The notes below the pieces were generated by a model that worked only from the letters and a program-made list of their open reading frames with translations, did no database searches and was not told the DNA's origin. From JAEMQF01 sp963850525 (GTDB taxonomy: Bacteria; Pseudomonadota; Gammaproteobacteria; Burkholderiales; Burkholderiaceae_C): DNA of 64,000 nucleotides. Where the stretch lies: the NCBI GenBank assembly GCA_963850525.1, contig CAWKLQ010000001.1:558001-622000 (forward strand), written 5' to 3'. Shown here in pieces: positions 9,745 to 18,284 of the stretch (the first letter of the stretch is position 1; every line of letters begins with the position of its first letter). The position numbers and the translations under genes were made by a program.

Positions 9745-9747
9745 TCG

Positions 9748-10485
9748 ATGCCCTCGGTCAAACCCCCTGATGCTGCTCCATCGCGCCTGTTTGCCCTGGT
9801 GCCTTGTGCAGGTGTCGGCGAACGCGCCGCGACTTCGGCCCCCAAACAATACGCCCCGCTCGGCTCGCGCTGCGTCGCCGGGCACGCGCTGCACGCGCTG
9901 GCGCGGGTGTCACGCCTCACGGCGACGCTGGTCGTGCTGAGCGCGGATGACGATCAGTTTGAGCGCCACTGCCCCGAGTTCGCGGGCTGGGTTGCGCGTT
10001 GCGGTGGGCCCACGCGCGCCGCGAGCGTGGGCAACGGTCTGGCCGAGTTAGCACGGCGCGGGGCACTCGCGCACGACTGGGTGCTGGTGCACGACGCAGC
10101 GCGCTGCATGCTGCGGCCGCAGTGGGTGGATCGTTTGATCGACGCGTGCCTGGACGACAGCGTCGGCGGGCTGCTGGCCATGCCGCTGGCCGATACGCTC
10201 AAGCAGGAAGCCGACGGACGCAGCGTCTCGACGCTCCGACGCGACGACAAATGGACGGCGCAAACGCCGCAAATGTTTCGCTTGGGGCTGCTGCGCGAAG
10301 CGCTCGCTGCGGCGCCAGCCGGCGTGACCGACGAGGCAAGCGCTATTGAAGCGCTGGGCTGCTCGCCACGCCTGGTGCGTGGCGCCGCGGAAAACCTCAA
10401 AGTCACGTGGCCCGAAGACTTGGAGCTCGCACGATGCTTGCTCGATGAAGCATGCCGACCCAGTGCTGCGGAGACGCGCCGATGA
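9748..10485 (+). CDS. ispD: 2-C-methyl-D-erythritol 4-phosphate cytidylyltransferase
   Basis: 245 residues. Transfers CMP from CTP to MEP, the third step of the non-mevalonate isoprenoid pathway. The nucleotide-binding loop is PCAGVGERA followed by PKQY (about residues 20-37); VLVHDAAR and DTLK are present, and QTPQMFR and TDEASAIE complete the active site. The first Ala of the usual AAGxG motif is replaced by Cys. The ATG at 9748 was chosen because the longer frame upstream runs through the palindrome. The stop overlaps the ispF ATG (ATGA), as in many proteobacteria. Confidence 0.94.
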   Translation: MPSVKPPDAAPSRLFALVPCAGVGERAATSAPKQYAPLGSRCVAGHALHALARVSRLTATLVVLSADDDQFERHCPEFAGWVARCGGPTRAASVGNGLAELARRGALAHDWVLVHDAARCMLRPQWVDRLIDACLDDSVGGLLAMPLADTLKQEADGRSVSTLRRDDKWTAQTPQMFRLGLLREALAAAPAGVTDEASAIEALGCSPRLVRGAAENLKVTWPEDLELARCLLDEACRPSAAETRR

Positions 10486-10976
10486 AACCCGCAGCCGCCG
10501 CAGTGCGAATCGGCCAGGGCTGGGACATCCACGCCCTCGTCAAAGACCGGCCGCTCGTACTGGGTGGCGTGACGATTGCGCATACCCACGGGCTGCTCGG
10601 CCACTCCGACGCCGACGCCTTGTGCCACGCGATCACCGACGCGCTGTTCGGCGCCGCGGCGATGGGCGACATCGGCCAGCACTTTCCGGACACCGACCCG
10701 CAATACCGCGGCGCCGATTCGCTCGCGCTGCTCGCCGAAGCGGCGCGCCGGGTGCGCGCGCAGGGCTGGCAGATCGGCAACATCGACAGCACCGTGATCG
10801 CCCAGGCTCCGCGCCTGGCACCGCACATCGCGGCGATGCGCCAGCGGCTCTCGCAGGCGCTGCTCGTCGACCTGGCTCAGGTGAACGTGAAGGCGAAGAC
10901 GGCAGAAGGCATGGGCCCGGTGGGCGAGGGCCTCGCCATCGAAGCCAGCGCCGTGTGCTTGCTGATCCGGGTCTGA
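10482..10976 (+). CDS. ispF: 2-C-methyl-D-erythritol 2,4-cyclodiphosphate synthase
   Basis: 164 residues, standard length. Converts CDP-ME 2-phosphate to MEcPP with release of CMP. GQGWDIHAL (about residues 11-19) gives the Asp and His zinc ligands and GHSDADALCHAI the second metal/His region; FPDTDPQYRGADS and KAKTAEGMGPVGEG are the other family blocks. The start overlaps the ispD stop by 4 nt, so translation is probably coupled; an in-frame ATG at 10452 lies inside ispD and is unlikely. It converges on the histidine kinase gene with a 14-nt gap and no clear terminator. Confidence 0.96.
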   Translation: MKPAAAAVRIGQGWDIHALVKDRPLVLGGVTIAHTHGLLGHSDADALCHAITDALFGAAAMGDIGQHFPDTDPQYRGADSLALLAEAARRVRAQGWQIGNIDSTVIAQAPRLAPHIAAMRQRLSQALLVDLAQVNVKAKTAEGMGPVGEGLAIEASAVCLLIRV

Positions 10977-10990
10977 GCGCGGCTCGGCAG

Positions 10991-12361
10991 CTACCCCGCG
11001 CGTTTCAGGCGCATCACGACGAGCAGGCCGCCGTCGTCGGCGTTGCTCAACTCGAACGTTCCGCCCATGCGCTGGATCGCCTTGTCGACGATCGCCAGCC
11101 CCAGGCCCGCGCCCGTGGCTGCGGTTCGCGCGGCGTCGCCGCGGAAAAACGGCGTTGCCAATTGACCGAGTTTGGCCGGGTCGACGCCATCGCCGAAATC
11201 GCGAACGCTGAGGATCACCCAAGGCCCGGTGCGCGCACAACTCACGAGCACACGGGCAATGCCGGTGCTCGCGCTGCGGCCGTAGCGGCGCGCGTTCTCA
11301 AAGAGGTTTTGCAGGACGCGGCCGAGTTCCGTGGAGTCGGCCATGACATGCGTGTCCGCCGGCACGCGTGAGCCGATCTGGATTTCCGTCGGGTCGCGAA
11401 ACGGCGCGATTTCGCGCTCGACAAGGCTCCCAAGGTCCACCGGCACCAGGCTCACCTCGCCGGGGCGCGCGTAGTCCATGAACTTGTCGATGATCGCGTC
11501 CAGCTGGTCGATGTCCAGCGCCATGTTGCGCTTGGCCTCTTCGTCTTGCACGCTCATCTCGGTTTCCAGGCGCAATCGCGCGAGTGGGGTGCGCAAGTCG
11601 TGCGAGATTCCGGCGAGCATGACGGCGCGGTCCGCCTCGACCTTAGCCAACTCGCGCGCCATGCGGTTGAAGCCCATATTGACTTGACGGATCTCGCTGG
11701 TCAGCGTGGTCTCGTCAAGGCGCGAATCGAATTCGCCCTCGCGGATGCGGCTCGCCGCGAACGACAGGTCGCGCAGCGGCTGGTTGATGAGGCGGGCGAT
11801 CATCGCCGAGCCAAAAATCGTCGCAAGCAAGGCGATACCGACCCACAGCGACAAGGTGCTCGCTGCGATGGGGGCAACGCTGGACTTGTCGGTCTGCAGC
11901 CAATAGGGGTCAGTCTCGATCGAAAACCCGACCCACAGGCCCGGCACGCCGTTCACCGAACTCGCAACCAAGGTGTCCGGGCCGAGCTGCGAGCGCAGTC
12001 CTTGGCCGATGGCGATCGTGAAGCGGTCGATTTCGTAGGGCACCCATTGATCGTTCGGTTCGCGCGGCGCGAGCCGCACCGACTTCTGGTTCGACATGCT
12101 CTTCACGACGGCGATGCGGTTGATGCCGTCGCTCGCTCGCAGCGCGGCGCGCGCCAGGTTCACGAGGCTGGCGATTTGCTGGGCAGCCTGCACGGCGCGT
12201 GGCTCGAACTCAAGGGCGCGAAACGTCTGCACCCAGGCGAAAACGCCACCCGCCAGCAGCAGCGCCAGCAGGAAGAAGGTGCGCCAGAACAGGCTCAGCG
12301 CGACGAGCTTCTTCGTCATGGTCTGGATGCCGCCGGGTGCGGCCGCCGTCGCGAACATCAA
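10991..12361 (-). CDS. Sensor histidine kinase, EnvZ-like
   Basis: 456 residues. One TM helix near residues 20-42, a periplasmic sensor region, and a second TM near 165-190 followed by a HAMP domain (NQPLRDLSFAASRIREGEFDSRL). The HisKA box is AGISHDLRTPLARLRLE, with the phosphorylated His near residue 250. The HATPase has the N box LFENARRYG, the G1 box FGDGVDP and the G2 box GAGLGLAIV. The H-box sequence is the EnvZ type, whose partner is an OmpR-family regulator, encoded 88 nt upstream. A start at 12319 (MTKKLVAL) is an equally good alternative. Confidence 0.92.
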   Translation of the reverse strand: MMFATAAAPGGIQTMTKKLVALSLFWRTFFLLALLLAGGVFAWVQTFRALEFEPRAVQAAQQIASLVNLARAALRASDGINRIAVVKSMSNQKSVRLAPREPNDQWVPYEIDRFTIAIGQGLRSQLGPDTLVASSVNGVPGLWVGFSIETDPYWLQTDKSSVAPIAASTLSLWVGIALLATIFGSAMIARLINQPLRDLSFAASRIREGEFDSRLDETTLTSEIRQVNMGFNRMARELAKVEADRAVMLAGISHDLRTPLARLRLETEMSVQDEEAKRNMALDIDQLDAIIDKFMDYARPGEVSLVPVDLGSLVEREIAPFRDPTEIQIGSRVPADTHVMADSTELGRVLQNLFENARRYGRSASTGIARVLVSCARTGPWVILSVRDFGDGVDPAKLGQLATPFFRGDAARTAATGAGLGLAIVDKAIQRMGGTFELSNADDGGLLVVMRLKRAG

Positions 12362-12449
12362 TGGAACGCCAGGGTGTCAACCCGCGCACCACCTCGCGCG
12401 CACTGTGTTCGAAAAATCCGGACGCGACCCTCGGAGGCGTGGTAACCCC

Positions 12450-13184
12450 TCAAGACGCGCCGTCCGGGACGAACACATAGCCTACACCCCAGACGGTCTG
12501 GATGTAGCGCGGCTGGGTCGGATCGGGTTCGATCATTTTTCGCAGGCGCGAGATCTGGACGTCCAGGCTCCGGTCGAACGGCTCGAACTCGCGGCCGCGC
12601 GCGAGCTGCGCGAGCTTGTCGCGCGACAGCGGCTGGCGCGGATGCCGCACCAAGGCTTTGAGCATCGAAAACTCGCCCGTCGTCAGGGCGATCTGCTCGC
12701 CGTCTTTGGACAAGCGGCGCAGAGTGAGGTCGAACTCGAAGGGGCCGAATGTGACGTTCTGCGCGTCTTTGGCCGGTGCGCCGGGTGCTTCGAGCGTCGG
12801 GCGACGCCGCAAGACGGCGTGGATTCGCGCCAGCAGTTCGCGCGGGTTGAAAGGCTTGGGCAGGTAGTCGTCGGCGCCGACCTCGAGGCCGACGATTCGG
12901 TCCACATCTTCGACTTTCGCCGTGAGCATGATGATGGGCGTCAAATCGTTTGCAGCGCGCAAGCGCCGGCAAATCGACAGGCCGTCCTCGCCGGGAAGCA
13001 TCAGGTCGAGCACGATCAGGTTCACCGTCTCGCGCGTCAGCACGCGGTTCAGCGCCTTCGAGTCTTCGGCGAGCAAAACCTCGAAGCCTTCCTGGGTGAG
13101 GTAGCGGCGCAACAAGTCCCGAATGCGTGCGTCGTCGTCGACGACAACGATGCGATCCGCGCGTGGGGTGGGGGATGTGGACAT
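12450..13184 (-). CDS. ompR: OmpR-family response regulator
   Basis: 244 residues. Receiver domain with the acidic pocket DDD (about residues 16-18), phosphoacceptor Asp60 in LIVLDLMLPGEDG, and conserved Thr and Lys (MLTAK, YLPKPF). The C-terminal winged helix includes LTTGEFSMLKALVRHPRQPLSRDKL and RSLDVQISRLRKMIE, typical of OmpR. It regulates envelope genes with the adjacent EnvZ-like kinase. Two TGTAACAG half-sites in inverted orientation lie 19-81 nt upstream of the start and could serve autoregulation. The ompR name rests on family resemblance. Confidence 0.9.
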   Translation of the reverse strand: MSTSPTPRADRIVVVDDDARIRDLLRRYLTQEGFEVLLAEDSKALNRVLTRETVNLIVLDLMLPGEDGLSICRRLRAANDLTPIIMLTAKVEDVDRIVGLEVGADDYLPKPFNPRELLARIHAVLRRRPTLEAPGAPAKDAQNVTFGPFEFDLTLRRLSKDGEQIALTTGEFSMLKALVRHPRQPLSRDKLAQLARGREFEPFDRSLDVQISRLRKMIEPDPTQPRYIQTVWGVGYVFVPDGAS

Positions 13185-13202
13185 GGGGGCGCGCTCCGAA
13201 TA

Positions 13203-13265
13203 TGTAACAGCAGCGATTCTGCGCAGATTCGTAAGGCGTTTTTCGGCTTCCGACCTCCTGTTACA
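13203..13265. promoter_or_regulatory. Paired TGTAACAG/CTGTTACA half-sites upstream of the OmpR-type regulator
   Basis: TGTAACAG (13203-13210) and its exact complement CTGTTACA (13258-13265) sit 47 nt apart between bdhA and the response regulator. GTAACA/TGTTAC cores occur in OmpR and RstA boxes. Autoregulation is inferred only from this resemblance. Confidence 0.35.
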
Positions 13266-13358
13266 AGTCTTGCCGTGATGTAAGTCACCGGCGCGCGGGC
13301 CGTTTGCACTGTGCCCAACCCATGCAGTTCTGCGCTGAGGCAGAGCGTTTCGGCGCCC

Positions 13359-14129
13359 CTATTGGGCAGTCCAGCCGCCGTCAACCGCCCACGCCGCGCC
13401 GTTCACGTTGTTCGCCGAAGCCGAACACAGGAATACCGCCAGATCGCCCAGCTGCTCGGGTGTGGTGAATTGCAGCGAGGGCTGTTTTTCCGCGAGCAGG
13501 CGGCGTTTCGCTTCGGCGTCGTCAATGCCTTCTTTGGCCGCGCGTGCGTCGACTTGCTTTTGCACGAGCGGCGTCAGGACCCAACCCGGACAAATCGCGT
13601 TCACCGTGATGCCGCTTGTGGCGACCTCCAGCGCGACCGACTTGGTGAAGCCGACGATGCCATGCTTGGCCGTCACGTAGGCCGACTTCTGCGCCGAGGC
13701 CACGAGGCCGTGCGTCGACGCGATGTTGATGACGCGACCCCATTGGCGCGCCTTCATCGCCGCGACTGCGAGACGCGTCGTGTGGAATGCCGACGACAGG
13801 TTGATCGCAATGATGGCGTCCCAGCGTTCGACGGGGAAATCTTCGACGTTGGCGACGTGCTGGATACCGGCGTTGTTCACGAGGATGTCGATCGCGCCGA
13901 ATTCGCCCACCGCGTGGGCCATCATGGCTTCGATCTGCGCCGGCTTGCTCATGTCCGCGTCGTGGTAGGTGAGGCGTGCACCCCGCTCGGCGATCGCGCC
14001 CTTGGCAGCGGCGACGTCGCCGAACCCGTTGAGCACAATGTTCGCCCCTTGAGCGGCCAGGCGGCAGGCAATGCCCAGCCCGATGCCGCTGGTGGAGCCT
14101 GTCACGAGAGCGGTTTTTCCATGCAGCAT
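13359..14129 (-). CDS. bdhA: 3-hydroxybutyrate dehydrogenase (SDR)
   Basis: 256 residues. NAD+-binding motif TGSTSGIGLGIA (about residues 10-21), NNAG, catalytic Ser in NIASTHG and YVTAKHG with the Tyr/Lys pair. The C-terminal PEQLGDLAVFLCSASANNVNGAAWAVDGGW block and the Gln/His-rich substrate region (AGIQHV) match D-3-hydroxybutyrate dehydrogenases. It interconverts 3-hydroxybutyrate and acetoacetate, feeding PHB breakdown products to ScoAB (51.0-52.4 kb). The start at 14129 has GAGGA 6 nt upstream; the longer frame to 14159 lacks one. Cytosolic tetramer by family. Confidence 0.9.
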   Translation of the reverse strand: MLHGKTALVTGSTSGIGLGIACRLAAQGANIVLNGFGDVAAAKGAIAERGARLTYHDADMSKPAQIEAMMAHAVGEFGAIDILVNNAGIQHVANVEDFPVERWDAIIAINLSSAFHTTRLAVAAMKARQWGRVINIASTHGLVASAQKSAYVTAKHGIVGFTKSVALEVATSGITVNAICPGWVLTPLVQKQVDARAAKEGIDDAEAKRRLLAEKQPSLQFTTPEQLGDLAVFLCSASANNVNGAAWAVDGGWTAQ

Positions 14130-14197
14130 GTGAATCCTCGACGGGTGTTGGCTTAGCATCGATTATCCGAGACGAAAACGAACGAGAGCGAATCATC

Positions 14198-15064
14198 ATG
14201 GTCGAGCCGCGCCTGCACCACGTTCAATGCCTTGATTCGCGCGGCCTGCACCGCATGGCGTATTCGGAGTGGGGCGACGCTGCCAACCCGAAGGTGCTGG
14301 TCTGTGTGCACGGCCTGACCCGTCAAGGGCGCGACTTCGACACGCTGGCGCGCGCGCTGTGCGCTGACTACCGCGTGGTTTGCCCGGACGTGGTGGGCCG
14401 CGGCCATTCCGATTGGCTCGCCGACCCCATGGGATACCAGGTGGCAGCCTACGTGGCCGACATGGTGACGCTGCTCGCGCGCCTGGACGCGCAGACGCTG
14501 CACTGGGTCGGCACCTCGCTCGGCGGCTTGATCGGGATGGGCGTCGCATCGCTCGCGAATTCTCCGGTGCGCCGACTCGTGCTGAACGACGTCGGGCCGG
14601 TCATTCAGCCGCAAGCGATTCAGCGCATCGGTGCTTACGTCGGGCTGCCGCTGCGCTGGGACAGCGTCGAGGATGCGGCCGCGTACATGCTCAGCATCTC
14701 CAAGGGTTTCGGCCCGCACACCGAGGCGCAGTGGCTTGACCTGACGCGCCCGATGCTGCGCGCCGAGGCAGGCAAGTTCAGGCCGCACTACGACCCGAGC
14801 ATCGCGGTGCCGTTGCGCGCAGCCACGCCCGAAGCGGCCGCTGCCGGTGAAGTGCAACTCTGGCGCGCCTACGATGCGATCGCCTGCCCGACCTTGCTGC
14901 TTCGCGGTGCGGATTCGGACCTGCTGAGCCGCGAGACCGCGCGAGAGATGGCGCAGCGCGGGCCGCGGGCGACGCTGCGCGAGTTCGAAGGTGTGGGCCA
15001 TGCGCCGACGCTCGTCGCACAAGACCAGGTGGATGCCCTCAAGAAGTTCCTGCTTTCGCCATGA
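14198..15064 (+). CDS. Alpha/beta hydrolase
   Basis: 288 residues, a complete alpha/beta hydrolase fold. VCVHGLTRQGRDFD gives the oxyanion HG, GTSLGGLIG (about residues 107-115) the nucleophile Ser, LLRGADSDLL the acid-bearing strand, and FEGVGHAPTL the catalytic His. Substrate unknown; esterase, lactonase and C-C hydrolase activities all occur in the family. The stop overlaps the relA ATG (ATGA). GAGAG lies about 9 nt before the start. It is divergent from bdhA. Confidence 0.85.
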   Translation: MVEPRLHHVQCLDSRGLHRMAYSEWGDAANPKVLVCVHGLTRQGRDFDTLARALCADYRVVCPDVVGRGHSDWLADPMGYQVAAYVADMVTLLARLDAQTLHWVGTSLGGLIGMGVASLANSPVRRLVLNDVGPVIQPQAIQRIGAYVGLPLRWDSVEDAAAYMLSISKGFGPHTEAQWLDLTRPMLRAEAGKFRPHYDPSIAVPLRAATPEAAAAGEVQLWRAYDAIACPTLLLRGADSDLLSRETAREMAQRGPRATLREFEGVGHAPTLVAQDQVDALKKFLLSP

Positions 15065-17298
15065 AGACGGGCGTGCTGGCGGGTGTGCCGGGCCAGCGCG
15101 AAGGTTTTGCGCCTATCGTCCAGCTCAGCGTTGCCGAACAGGACAGCGTCGCTGACGCCGACATCCTCGCGCGCGCCCGGGGCTTTGCCGAGCCCCTGCT
15201 GCGCGGCCATCCGCTCGAGAGTGGCGAAGACGCGTTGACGCACGCCGACGCCGTGGCCGACATCTTGCAAGGCATGGGCGCGTCGGCCGCACTTCGCGCC
15301 GCGGTCTACCTGACCTACGCAGCCGACTACCTGAGCAAACCCGAGGAGGCGATCGGACGGGCTTTTGGCGAAACCTACGGCGCCCTGGTCGGACATACGC
15401 GAAAGCTCGTGCAAATCTTGCGCTCGGCACGCGACGCAAGGGTCGAAGACGAGCAGCGGATCGTGCAAACCGAGCGCGTTCGCAAAATGCTGTTGGCGTT
15501 TTCGCGCGACCTGCGCGTCGTGCTGCTGCGCCTGGCGTCGCGCTTGCAGACTTTGCGCTACTTCGCGGCGAGCAAGTTGCCCTGTCCTCGGCCGCTGGCC
15601 ACCGAGTCGCTGCAAGTCTTTGCTCCGCTGGCGGACCGCCTGGGCATCTGGCAAGTCAAATGGGAAGTCGAGGACCTGTCGTTCCGCTTTCTCGAGCCAG
15701 AGGCTTATCGCTCGGTGTCTCGACTCCTGGATGAAAAGCGCATTGGGCGCGAGCAGGGCGTCGAGGCATTTCGGCAGGACCTCGGCGCCGATCTGGCACG
15801 CCACGGCATCCGCGCCGAAGTGTCCGGCCGGCCCAAGCACCTGTACAGCATCTGGAAAAAGATGCAGGGCAAGGGACTGCCGTTCGCCGAAGTCTTCGAT
15901 GTGCGCGCGGTGCGCGTGATTGTCGCCAGCGTGGCCGACTGTTATGCCGCGCTGGCGCGCGTGCAGGAAAGATTTCCCACGCTGCCTGGCGAATTCGACG
16001 ACTACATCGCCAAGCCCAAGGCGAACGGCTACCAGTCGCTGCACACCGTGATTCGCGAGGCGCAGGGCCGAACCGTCGAGATCCAGATTCGAACCCGCGA
16101 CATGCATGAGCGCGCCGAGCACGGCATCGCGGCGCACTGGGCGTACAAAGAGGCCGGCGCCAAGGGTTATGCAGGCGTGAGCGCGGATGCCGACCTGAGC
16201 GCGAAAGTCGCGCAGGCGCGCAAGGCCGTGCTGCGCCAGTTGCTCGCCTGGGAGCGCGACTTCGCGGTGCATAAAGCGCCGGGCGCAGCCGAACTGGAAG
16301 ATCGCATCTACGTCTTCACTCCCGCCGCCAGCGTGATCGAGCTGCCCGCAGGTGCGAGCCCGATCGACTTTGCCTACGCTGTGCACACCGACCTTGGGCA
16401 CCGCTGCCGCGGCGCCAGGATCGACGGCGTCATGGTTCCCTTGAACACGGGTTTGTTGAACGGGCAGACGGTGGAAGTGATCGCTGCCAAGGAAGGTGGC
16501 CCCTCGCTGGACTGGCTCAACGCCGACTTGGGCTACTTGAGGGCGCCACGCTCGAAAGCGAAGGCACGCGCCTGGTTCAACGCGCTGGCGCAGCGCCAGA
16601 CGATTGCACGCGGTCGCGAGCAGGTCGAAAAGCTGCTGCAGCGTGAGGGCAAGACGTCAATCAAACTGGACGATCTTGCGGGTCGTTTGGGATTTCGCAA
16701 CGCCGACGCGCTGTTTGAGGTGATCGGCAAGGACGAGTTCTCGATCCGGCACATCGAAACCTTGCTGCGGCCAGCGCACGCTCCCGGGGACGAGACTGAC
16801 AGCGTCGCGTTGAAGCGACCGCAGGTCGACGGCCGCAGTGCCAAGGGCGGCGTACTGGTCGTCGGCGTGGAGTCACTGCTGACCAGCTTGGCACGTTGTT
16901 GCCGCCCCGCGCCTCCCGACGCGATCGGTGGTTATGTCACGCGTGGCAAAGGCGTCGCGATTCACCGCACGAGCTGCAGCAACTACCGCCAGATGCTTGC
17001 GAGCAGCCCGCAGCGCACGATCGAAGTCGCCTGGGGCCACCAGGGCAGCGATGCGCAGCAGGTCTATCCGATCGACGTGATGGTCGAGGCGGCAGATCGA
17101 CACGGCCTGCTGCGCGATATCTCGGAAGTCTTTTCGAAGGAAAAGATGAACGTGGTGGGCGCTCGCAGCGACGCGCCCAAGGGCAGTGACAGCGCGCGCA
17201 TGACATTCACCGTCGAGGTGGCGAACGCAGCTCGGCTCGCCGCTGCGCTTGCCCAAGTGGCCAAGGTGGTGGGAGTGCGTGCCGTACGTCGCAAGTGA
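15061..17298 (+). CDS. relA: (p)ppGpp synthetase RelA
   Basis: 745 residues. The N-terminal hydrolase domain is degenerate: the HD dyad of SpoT is replaced (AAVYLTYAADYL), so only synthesis is expected. The synthetase domain has SGRPKHLYSIWKK, VFDVRAVRVIV and EFDDYIAKPKANGYQSLHT. TGS (AYAVHTDLGHRCRGARI), a zinc-finger/helical linker and a C-terminal ACT domain follow. It makes (p)ppGpp from ATP and GTP/GDP on stalled ribosomes with uncharged tRNA. Translation is probably coupled to the upstream hydrolase. A tRNA-Val gene follows 62 nt downstream. Confidence 0.94.
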   Translation: MKTGVLAGVPGQREGFAPIVQLSVAEQDSVADADILARARGFAEPLLRGHPLESGEDALTHADAVADILQGMGASAALRAAVYLTYAADYLSKPEEAIGRAFGETYGALVGHTRKLVQILRSARDARVEDEQRIVQTERVRKMLLAFSRDLRVVLLRLASRLQTLRYFAASKLPCPRPLATESLQVFAPLADRLGIWQVKWEVEDLSFRFLEPEAYRSVSRLLDEKRIGREQGVEAFRQDLGADLARHGIRAEVSGRPKHLYSIWKKMQGKGLPFAEVFDVRAVRVIVASVADCYAALARVQERFPTLPGEFDDYIAKPKANGYQSLHTVIREAQGRTVEIQIRTRDMHERAEHGIAAHWAYKEAGAKGYAGVSADADLSAKVAQARKAVLRQLLAWERDFAVHKAPGAAELEDRIYVFTPAASVIELPAGASPIDFAYAVHTDLGHRCRGARIDGVMVPLNTGLLNGQTVEVIAAKEGGPSLDWLNADLGYLRAPRSKAKARAWFNALAQRQTIARGREQVEKLLQREGKTSIKLDDLAGRLGFRNADALFEVIGKDEFSIRHIETLLRPAHAPGDETDSVALKRPQVDGRSAKGGVLVVGVESLLTSLARCCRPAPPDAIGGYVTRGKGVAIHRTSCSNYRQMLASSPQRTIEVAWGHQGSDAQQVYPIDVMVEAADRHGLLRDISEVFSKEKMNVVGARSDAPKGSDSARMTFTVEVANAARLAAALAQVAKVVGVRAVRRK

Positions 17299-17360
17299 GG
17301 CCACAAGTGAGGCCGCTCGTGACGCCGAAACGGCGCTGCTACACTTCGGCCCTTCGCGAC

Positions 17361-17437
17361 AGGCGCGTAGCTCAGCTGGTTAGAGCACCACCTTGACATG
17401 GTGGGGGTCGTTGGTTCGAGTCCAATCGCGCCTACCA
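17361..17437 (+). tRNA. tRNA-Val(GAC)
   Basis: 77 nt including encoded CCA. Acceptor AGGCGCG/CGCGCCT, D arm GCTC..GAGC, anticodon stem CCACC/GGTGG with loop TTGACAT (anticodon GAC), T arm GTTGG-TTCGAGT-CCAAT. All stems pair. Confidence 0.97.
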
Positions 17438-17454
17438 ATTGCGGTAGTGATATC

Positions 17455-17482
17455 AAGGGCTTGGCAGGAGTGCCAAGCCCTT
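17455..17482 (+). terminator. Hairpin terminator after tRNA-Val
   Basis: A perfect 12-bp stem (AAGGGCTTGGCA / TGCCAAGCCCTT) with a 4-nt GGAG loop starts 18 nt after the tRNA. The following T tract is short, so termination may be partial or rho-aided. Confidence 0.65.
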
Positions 17483-17647
17483 TGATCTTGCCGATGCAAA
17501 GGCATTCTGCGGGTCCGTGATCGAAGCGCGGGAATGCACCGGAAATTCGACTTGGTGGCCGGCTTGCCCGAGCGGGTAAACCCCTCGCGAAGCCCAAAGT
17601 CACCCTCCTAGAATCTCCCGGCGCTTGGTGACACAGGAGGTTGTTGC

Positions 17648-18253
17648 ATGGTTCAGTCTCGCCGCACCGCGAAGCCCAAGTCGGCCGCGAGCGGCCCTTC
17701 AGCCGGTGGCGCAGCCGACGCGGCGCTGCGTGTCCTCAAGAAATACCCGAATCGGCGCCTCTACGACACGCAGACCAGCAGCTACATCACCCTGGCCGAC
17801 GTCAAGCAAATGGTGCTGGCGGTGGAGCCGTTTGTCGTTCGAGACGCAAAGACGGGTGAAGACCTGACGCGCAGCATCCTGCTGCAAATCATTCTCGAAG
17901 AAGAGACCGGCGGCGTGCCGATCTTTTCAACACAGATGCTCTCGCAGCTGATCCGCTTCTATGGCAACGCGATGCAGGGCATGATGGGCTCGTACCTGGA
18001 GAAAAACCTGCAAACCTTCACCGACATTCAGGCGCGGCTCGCGTCTCAGGCCAAGGGCGTATTCGACCCGGTGGCGTTGAATCCGGAAGTGTGGTCGAGC
18101 TTTCTCAGCGGCCAGGCGCCGGGTGCTCAGGGGTCGATGGGCAGCTACCTCGAGCAGTCGCGGCAGATGTTCCTGCAGATGCAGGACCAGTTGCGCAAGC
18201 AGGCCGAGACGATGTTCGCGGCAGTTCCCGGCGCGGTGCCGCCCGCGCCTTGA
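17648..18253 (+). CDS. phaR: Polyhydroxyalkanoate synthesis repressor PhaR
   Basis: 201 residues. The N-terminal PHB_acc_N DNA-binding domain has KKYPNRRLYDTQTSSYITL (about residues 34-52); the PHB accumulation repeats follow (QIILEEETGG, FSTQMLSQLIRFYGNAMQGMM). PhaR binds both PHA granules and phasin/PHA promoters and releases DNA when polymer forms. A strong AGGAGG lies just before the ATG. No phaC or phaA lies next to it here, but bdhA and scoAB in the window concern the same metabolites. The Gln-rich C-terminus is variable in the family. Confidence 0.94.
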   Translation: MVQSRRTAKPKSAASGPSAGGAADAALRVLKKYPNRRLYDTQTSSYITLADVKQMVLAVEPFVVRDAKTGEDLTRSILLQIILEEETGGVPIFSTQMLSQLIRFYGNAMQGMMGSYLEKNLQTFTDIQARLASQAKGVFDPVALNPEVWSSFLSGQAPGAQGSMGSYLEQSRQMFLQMQDQLRKQAETMFAAVPGAVPPAP

Positions 18254-18284
18254 AGCGGGTCGCTTTGATCGTTCTTCCTCGAGA

